From an uncultured Streptococcus sp. (GTDB lineage Bacteria > Bacillota > Bacilli > Lactobacillales > Streptococcaceae), in assembly GCA_934215455.1 (NCBI GenBank), contig CAKPZX010000055.1:1-9331 (forward strand): a stretch of DNA of 9,331 nucleotides, written 5' to 3'. Made by a program: the position numbers and the translations under genes. Below the pieces are notes generated by a model. That model did not search any database, had not been told where the DNA came from, and saw nothing but the letters and a program-made list of their open reading frames with translations. Below are positions 6,567 through 9,331 of this stretch, piece by piece (within the stretch, counting starts at the first letter, position 1; each line of letters begins with the position of its first letter).

Positions 6567-7353
6567 TCTATTTATCCTCCCCTATTTCTTGTGGATTTTT
6601 CTCTTTGTCTTGGCTCCTGTAGTCATGATCATCTTTCAATCGTTTTTTAACGTTGAAGGGCAGTTTTCACTTGAAAACTACAAAGAGTTCTTTACTTCGC
6701 AAAATCTGACCTATTTAAAGATGAGCTTTAATTCGGTTCTTTATGCTGGAATTGTCACCCTGGTGACACTCTTGATCTCCTACCCGACTGCTTACTTTTT
6801 GACGCTGCTCAAACATCGGCAGTTGTGGTTGATGTTGATCGTCTTGCCAACCTGGGTCAATCTCTTGCTCAAGGCCTATGCCTTTATTGGGATCTTTGGT
6901 CAGAACGGCTCCATCAATAGCTTTTTAAGCTTTCTCGGAGTCGCACCCCAGCAGATCCTCTTTACCGATTTCTCCTTTATCTTTGTAGCCAGCTACATCG
7001 AATTGCCATTTATGATTTTGCCGATCTTTAATGTCTTAGATGACTTAGATCCAAACTTGATCAATGCCAGCTATGATTTGGGAGCCAATCGTTGGGACAC
7101 CTTCCGTCATGTGGTCTTCCCCTTGTCCATGAATGGAGTCCGCTCAGGTGTGCAGTCTGTCTTTATTCCTAGTCTGAGTCTCTTCATGTTGACACGGATG
7201 ATCGGTGGAAACCGCGTCATTACCCTAGGGACTGCGATTGAACAGCACTTCCTAACAACACAAAACTGGGGAATGGGTTCTACCATCGGAGTTGTTCTGA
7301 TCCTTGCTATGCTCTTTACCATGTGGGCAACTAGAGAAAGGAGAGAACGATGA
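6547..7353 (+). CDS. potB: Spermidine/putrescine ABC transporter, permease subunit PotB
   Basis: PotB is one of the two membrane subunits of the polyamine channel. The 268-residue product begins [16 protein letters not shown] and has about six hydrophobic segments, at roughly 8-30, 62-88, 92-116, 142-164, 200-218 and 245-260. The cytoplasmic loop contacting PotA carries the permease EAA-type motif, here [20 protein letters not shown] followed by PLS (172-194). The C-terminus is very basic (ATRERRER). I chose ATG 6547 because GAGGAGG (6534-6540) lies 6 nt upstream. An in-frame ATG at 6526 would add seven residues encoded by that ribosome binding site. The gene starts inside the end of potA and shares ATGA with potC. 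Confidence 0.96.
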   Translation: MKKTTSNLFILPYFLWIFLFVLAPVVMIIFQSFFNVEGQFSLENYKEFFTSQNLTYLKMSFNSVLYAGIVTLVTLLISYPTAYFLTLLKHRQLWLMLIVLPTWVNLLLKAYAFIGIFGQNGSINSFLSFLGVAPQQILFTDFSFIFVASYIELPFMILPIFNVLDDLDPNLINASYDLGANRWDTFRHVVFPLSMNGVRSGVQSVFIPSLSLFMLTRMIGGNRVITLGTAIEQHFLTTQNWGMGSTIGVVLILAMLFTMWATRERRER

Positions 7354-8123
7354 AAAAAGTATCTCATTTCTATCTAGGTTTCGTCTTTCTGATCCTCTAT
7401 CTTCCTATCTTTTATTTGATCTTTTATGCCTTCAATAAAGGGGGAGATATGAATGCCTTCACGGGCTTCACGTTTGAGCATTTCAATGAATTGTTCGCAG
7501 ATAGTCGCCTGATGCTGATCTTGTCAGAGACCTTCCTCTTGGCCTTCTTGTCAGCCTTGATTGCGACGGTGATCGGAACCTTTGGAGCCATTTATATCTA
7601 CCAATCGAAGAAGAAGTTAGAAGGACCATTGCTCTCCATCAACAACATTCTCATGGTAGCGCCAGACGTTATGATCGGGGCCAGCTTCTTGATTCTCTTT
7701 ACGACGGTGAAGTACCAGCTAGGTTTCCTATCTGTTCTGGCTAGTCACGTGGCCTTCTCGATTCCCATTGTGGTCTTGATGGTCTTGCCACGACTCAAGG
7801 AAATGAACCGGGATATGGTCAATGCGGCCTATGACTTGGGAGCTACCCAAGTGCAAATGCTCAAAGAGATCATGTTGCCGTATCTGACACCAGCCATTAT
7901 TGCCGGCTACTTTATGGCCTTTACCTATTCGCTTGACGATTTTGCCGTGACCTTCTTTGTAACCGGAAATGGCTTTACAACCTTGTCTGTAGAGATTTAC
8001 TCACGTGCGCGTCAAGGGATTTCCCTCAGTATCAATGCCTTGTCCGCCCTTGTCTTTCTCTTTAGTGTGCTCTTGGTCATCGGTTATTACTTTATTACCC
8101 GTGAAAAGGAGGAAGCAGCATGA
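7350..8123 (+). CDS. potC: Spermidine/putrescine ABC transporter, permease subunit PotC
   Basis: PotC is the second membrane subunit of the polyamine importer and pairs with PotB. The 257-residue product has hydrophobic segments at about 8-28, 60-84, 97-119, 124-147, 180-203 and 231-249. The EAA-type coupling loop is VNAAYDLGATQVQMLKEIML followed by P (157-177). The segment FTYSLDDFAVTFFVTG (191-206) is a well-conserved stretch of PotC-like permeases. The ATG overlaps the potB stop codon (ATGA, 7350-7353) and has AAGGAG (7338-7343) 6 nt upstream. The end overlaps the potD start in the same way, so translation of B, C and D is probably coupled. The length is normal and nothing is missing. Confidence 0.96.
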   Translation: MKKVSHFYLGFVFLILYLPIFYLIFYAFNKGGDMNAFTGFTFEHFNELFADSRLMLILSETFLLAFLSALIATVIGTFGAIYIYQSKKKLEGPLLSINNILMVAPDVMIGASFLILFTTVKYQLGFLSVLASHVAFSIPIVVLMVLPRLKEMNRDMVNAAYDLGATQVQMLKEIMLPYLTPAIIAGYFMAFTYSLDDFAVTFFVTGNGFTTLSVEIYSRARQGISLSINALSALVFLFSVLLVIGYYFITREKEEAA

Positions 8124-9190
8124 AAAAACTTTATTCATTCCTAACTGGGATTGTCCTTGTCATTCTGATCCTCTGGGGAATTAGCCACCAGATCGAAGCG
8201 AGCATGAATACCAAGAATAGCGACAAGTTGGTCATCTACAACTGGGGAGATTATATCGATCCAGACTTGCTCAAGGAATTCACAAAAGAAACCGGAATTC
8301 AGGTGCAATATGATACCTTTGATTCCAACGAAGCCATGTACACCAAGATCAAGCAAGGGGGAACTACCTACGATATTGCGATTCCTAGTGAATATATGAT
8401 TGCTAAGATGATGGATGAACATCTGGTTGAAAAGTTGGACCAATCCAAGATCAAAGGGATGGAAAATATTGATCCAAAACTCTTGAACCAATCGTTTGAT
8501 CCGGGCAACCAATATTCAGTACCTTATTTCTGGGGTACCTTGGGGATCGTCTACAATACCAAGATGGTCAAAAATGCTCCGGAACATTGGTCAGATCTCT
8601 GGCGTGAAGAGTACAGAAATGACATCATGATGTACGATGGTGCGCGTGAGGTCATGGGAATTGGTCTCAATACCTTGGGCTATAGCCTCAATGAAAAGGA
8701 TCCAAAGAAATTGCAAGAGGCCGTGGATAAACTCTACACCTTGACGCCAAACATCAAAGCTTTAGTGGCCGATGAAATGAAAGGCTATATGATCCAAAAC
8801 AATGCAGCTATTGGGGTTACCTTCTCAGGAGAAGCCAGCCAAATGCTCGAAGCCAATAAGGATCTTCGCTATGTCGTCCCAACTGAAGCCAGCAACCTTT
8901 GGTTTGATAACATTGTCATTCCAAAAACCGTGAAAAATAAAGAAGCAGCATATGCCTTTATTAACTTCATGCTTCGTCCTAAAAATGCTTTGAAAAATGC
9001 TCTTTATGTCGGCTACTCAACGCCAAATAAAAAAGCCAAAGCCATGTTGCCAAAAGAAATCCAAGATGACCAATCCTTCTATCCAAGCGATGAAACACTG
9101 GACCATTTGGAAGTCTATCAACAATTAGGCAAGAAATTGCTTGGGGTCTATAACGATCTTTACCTTCAGGTCAAGATGTATCGAAAATAA
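8120..9190 (+). CDS. potD: Spermidine/putrescine-binding protein PotD, N-terminally anchored
   Basis: PotD captures polyamines outside the cell and delivers them to PotBC. The 356-residue protein starts with a basic MKK and a hydrophobic segment (about 5-22, FLTGIVLVILILWG). The solute-binding domain follows from LVIYNWGDYIDPDLL (37-51). Residues expected near the polyamine by analogy with E. coli PotD are W42 and Y45 in NWGDY, the SEYM segment (90-93), YDGAREVMG (172-180), FSGEAS (235-240) and NLWFDN (259-264). There is no lipobox and no cysteine anywhere, so it is not a lipoprotein. It is either held by the uncleaved N-terminal helix or released by signal peptidase I. AAGGAGG (8106-8112) lies 7 nt before the ATG, which overlaps the potC stop. 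A strong terminator follows. Confidence 0.97.
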   Translation: MKKLYSFLTGIVLVILILWGISHQIEASMNTKNSDKLVIYNWGDYIDPDLLKEFTKETGIQVQYDTFDSNEAMYTKIKQGGTTYDIAIPSEYMIAKMMDEHLVEKLDQSKIKGMENIDPKLLNQSFDPGNQYSVPYFWGTLGIVYNTKMVKNAPEHWSDLWREEYRNDIMMYDGAREVMGIGLNTLGYSLNEKDPKKLQEAVDKLYTLTPNIKALVADEMKGYMIQNNAAIGVTFSGEASQMLEANKDLRYVVPTEASNLWFDNIVIPKTVKNKEAAYAFINFMLRPKNALKNALYVGYSTPNKKAKAMLPKEIQDDQSFYPSDETLDHLEVYQQLGKKLLGVYNDLYLQVKMYRK

Positions 9191-9191
9191 C

Positions 9192-9217
9192 AAAAAGGAA
9201 CCTTCGGGTTCCTTTTT
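9192..9217 (+). terminator. Intrinsic terminator of the murB-potABCD operon
   Basis: AAAAAGGAACC (9192-9202) pairs perfectly with GGTTCCTTTTT (9207-9217) around a very stable TTCG loop, 1 nt after the potD stop codon. With an A-run on one side and a T-run on the other, it could also terminate leftward transcription from the right. Confidence 0.93.
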
Positions 9218-9271
9218 GATTGAAGATAAACTCCTCTTAGAAACTTTCCTTAAGTGAGTACGGACGTTAGG

Positions 9272-9296
9272 TGAAATTATCCAGTGGATGATTTCA
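9272..9296. repeat. 25-bp imperfect palindrome downstream of potD
   Basis: TGAAATTATCCA (9272-9283) and TGGATGATTTCA (9285-9296) are inverted copies around one central G, with 11 of 12 pairs exact and the remaining pair T/G. It lies in the 114 bases after the terminator, which otherwise show no supportable gene. It could be an operator, a hairpin in a transcript from the right, or part of a dispersed repeat. I cannot tell which. Confidence 0.55.
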
Positions 9297-9331
9297 GCAA
9301 TCCAGGAAGTTCCATGACTTAGTTTTGAACC

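Noticed and set aside
9134..9331. Open minus-strand frame running from the right edge to 9134
   Set aside because: It is open for about 65 codons but reads through the potD terminator hairpin and into antisense potD. It shows no recognisable motif, and its N-terminus is outside the window. A gene entering from the right cannot be excluded but is not supported.

Overview
The window looks like a chromosomal segment of an oral, mitis/sanguinis-type Streptococcus. I base this on the gene content, on PotA, PotD and MurB that resemble pneumococcal homologues as I remember them, on extended -10 promoters (TGnTATAAT type), and on AGGAG-type ribosome binding sites with short intergenic gaps. I cannot fix the species from sequence alone. 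No insertion sequence, CRISPR array, tRNA or rRNA is visible.

Layout. (1) Positions 1-791, minus strand: the N-terminal 263 codons of a membrane-anchored CE4 polysaccharide deacetylase that runs off the left edge. (2) Positions 792-966: a divergent promoter region. (3) Positions 967-3122: hom-thrB, homoserine dehydrogenase and homoserine kinase of threonine synthesis, followed by a hairpin terminator. (4) Positions 3248-4186: a 312-residue membrane protein of unknown function with its own promoter, a hairpin in its 5' leader and its own terminator. (5) Positions 4305-9190: murB (cell-wall precursor synthesis) followed by potABCD (spermidine/putrescine ABC importer). These appear to form one transcription unit, from an extended -10 promoter at 4263-4268 to a UUCG-loop terminator at 9192-9217. 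(6) Positions 9218-9331: apparently non-coding DNA with a strong 25-bp imperfect palindrome.

How the genes work together. Hom and ThrB carry out consecutive late steps of threonine synthesis. MurB makes UDP-MurNAc for peptidoglycan, and the deacetylase on the other side probably modifies a cell-surface polymer. PotD captures polyamine, PotB and PotC form the membrane channel, and PotA hydrolyses ATP. PotA to PotD overlap by 4-20 nt, as expected for translational coupling.

The most interesting part is the 207-base gap between murB and potA (5202-5408). I see no promoter in it. It contains at least five helices, some of which could pair in other ways, an 8-codon leader ORF (MSAYRYRK) with a well-placed Shine-Dalgarno sequence, and a start-stop AUG-UGA just before the UUG start of potA. 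I infer an RNA-based control element for polyamine uptake. Whether it is already catalogued cannot be decided without a search.
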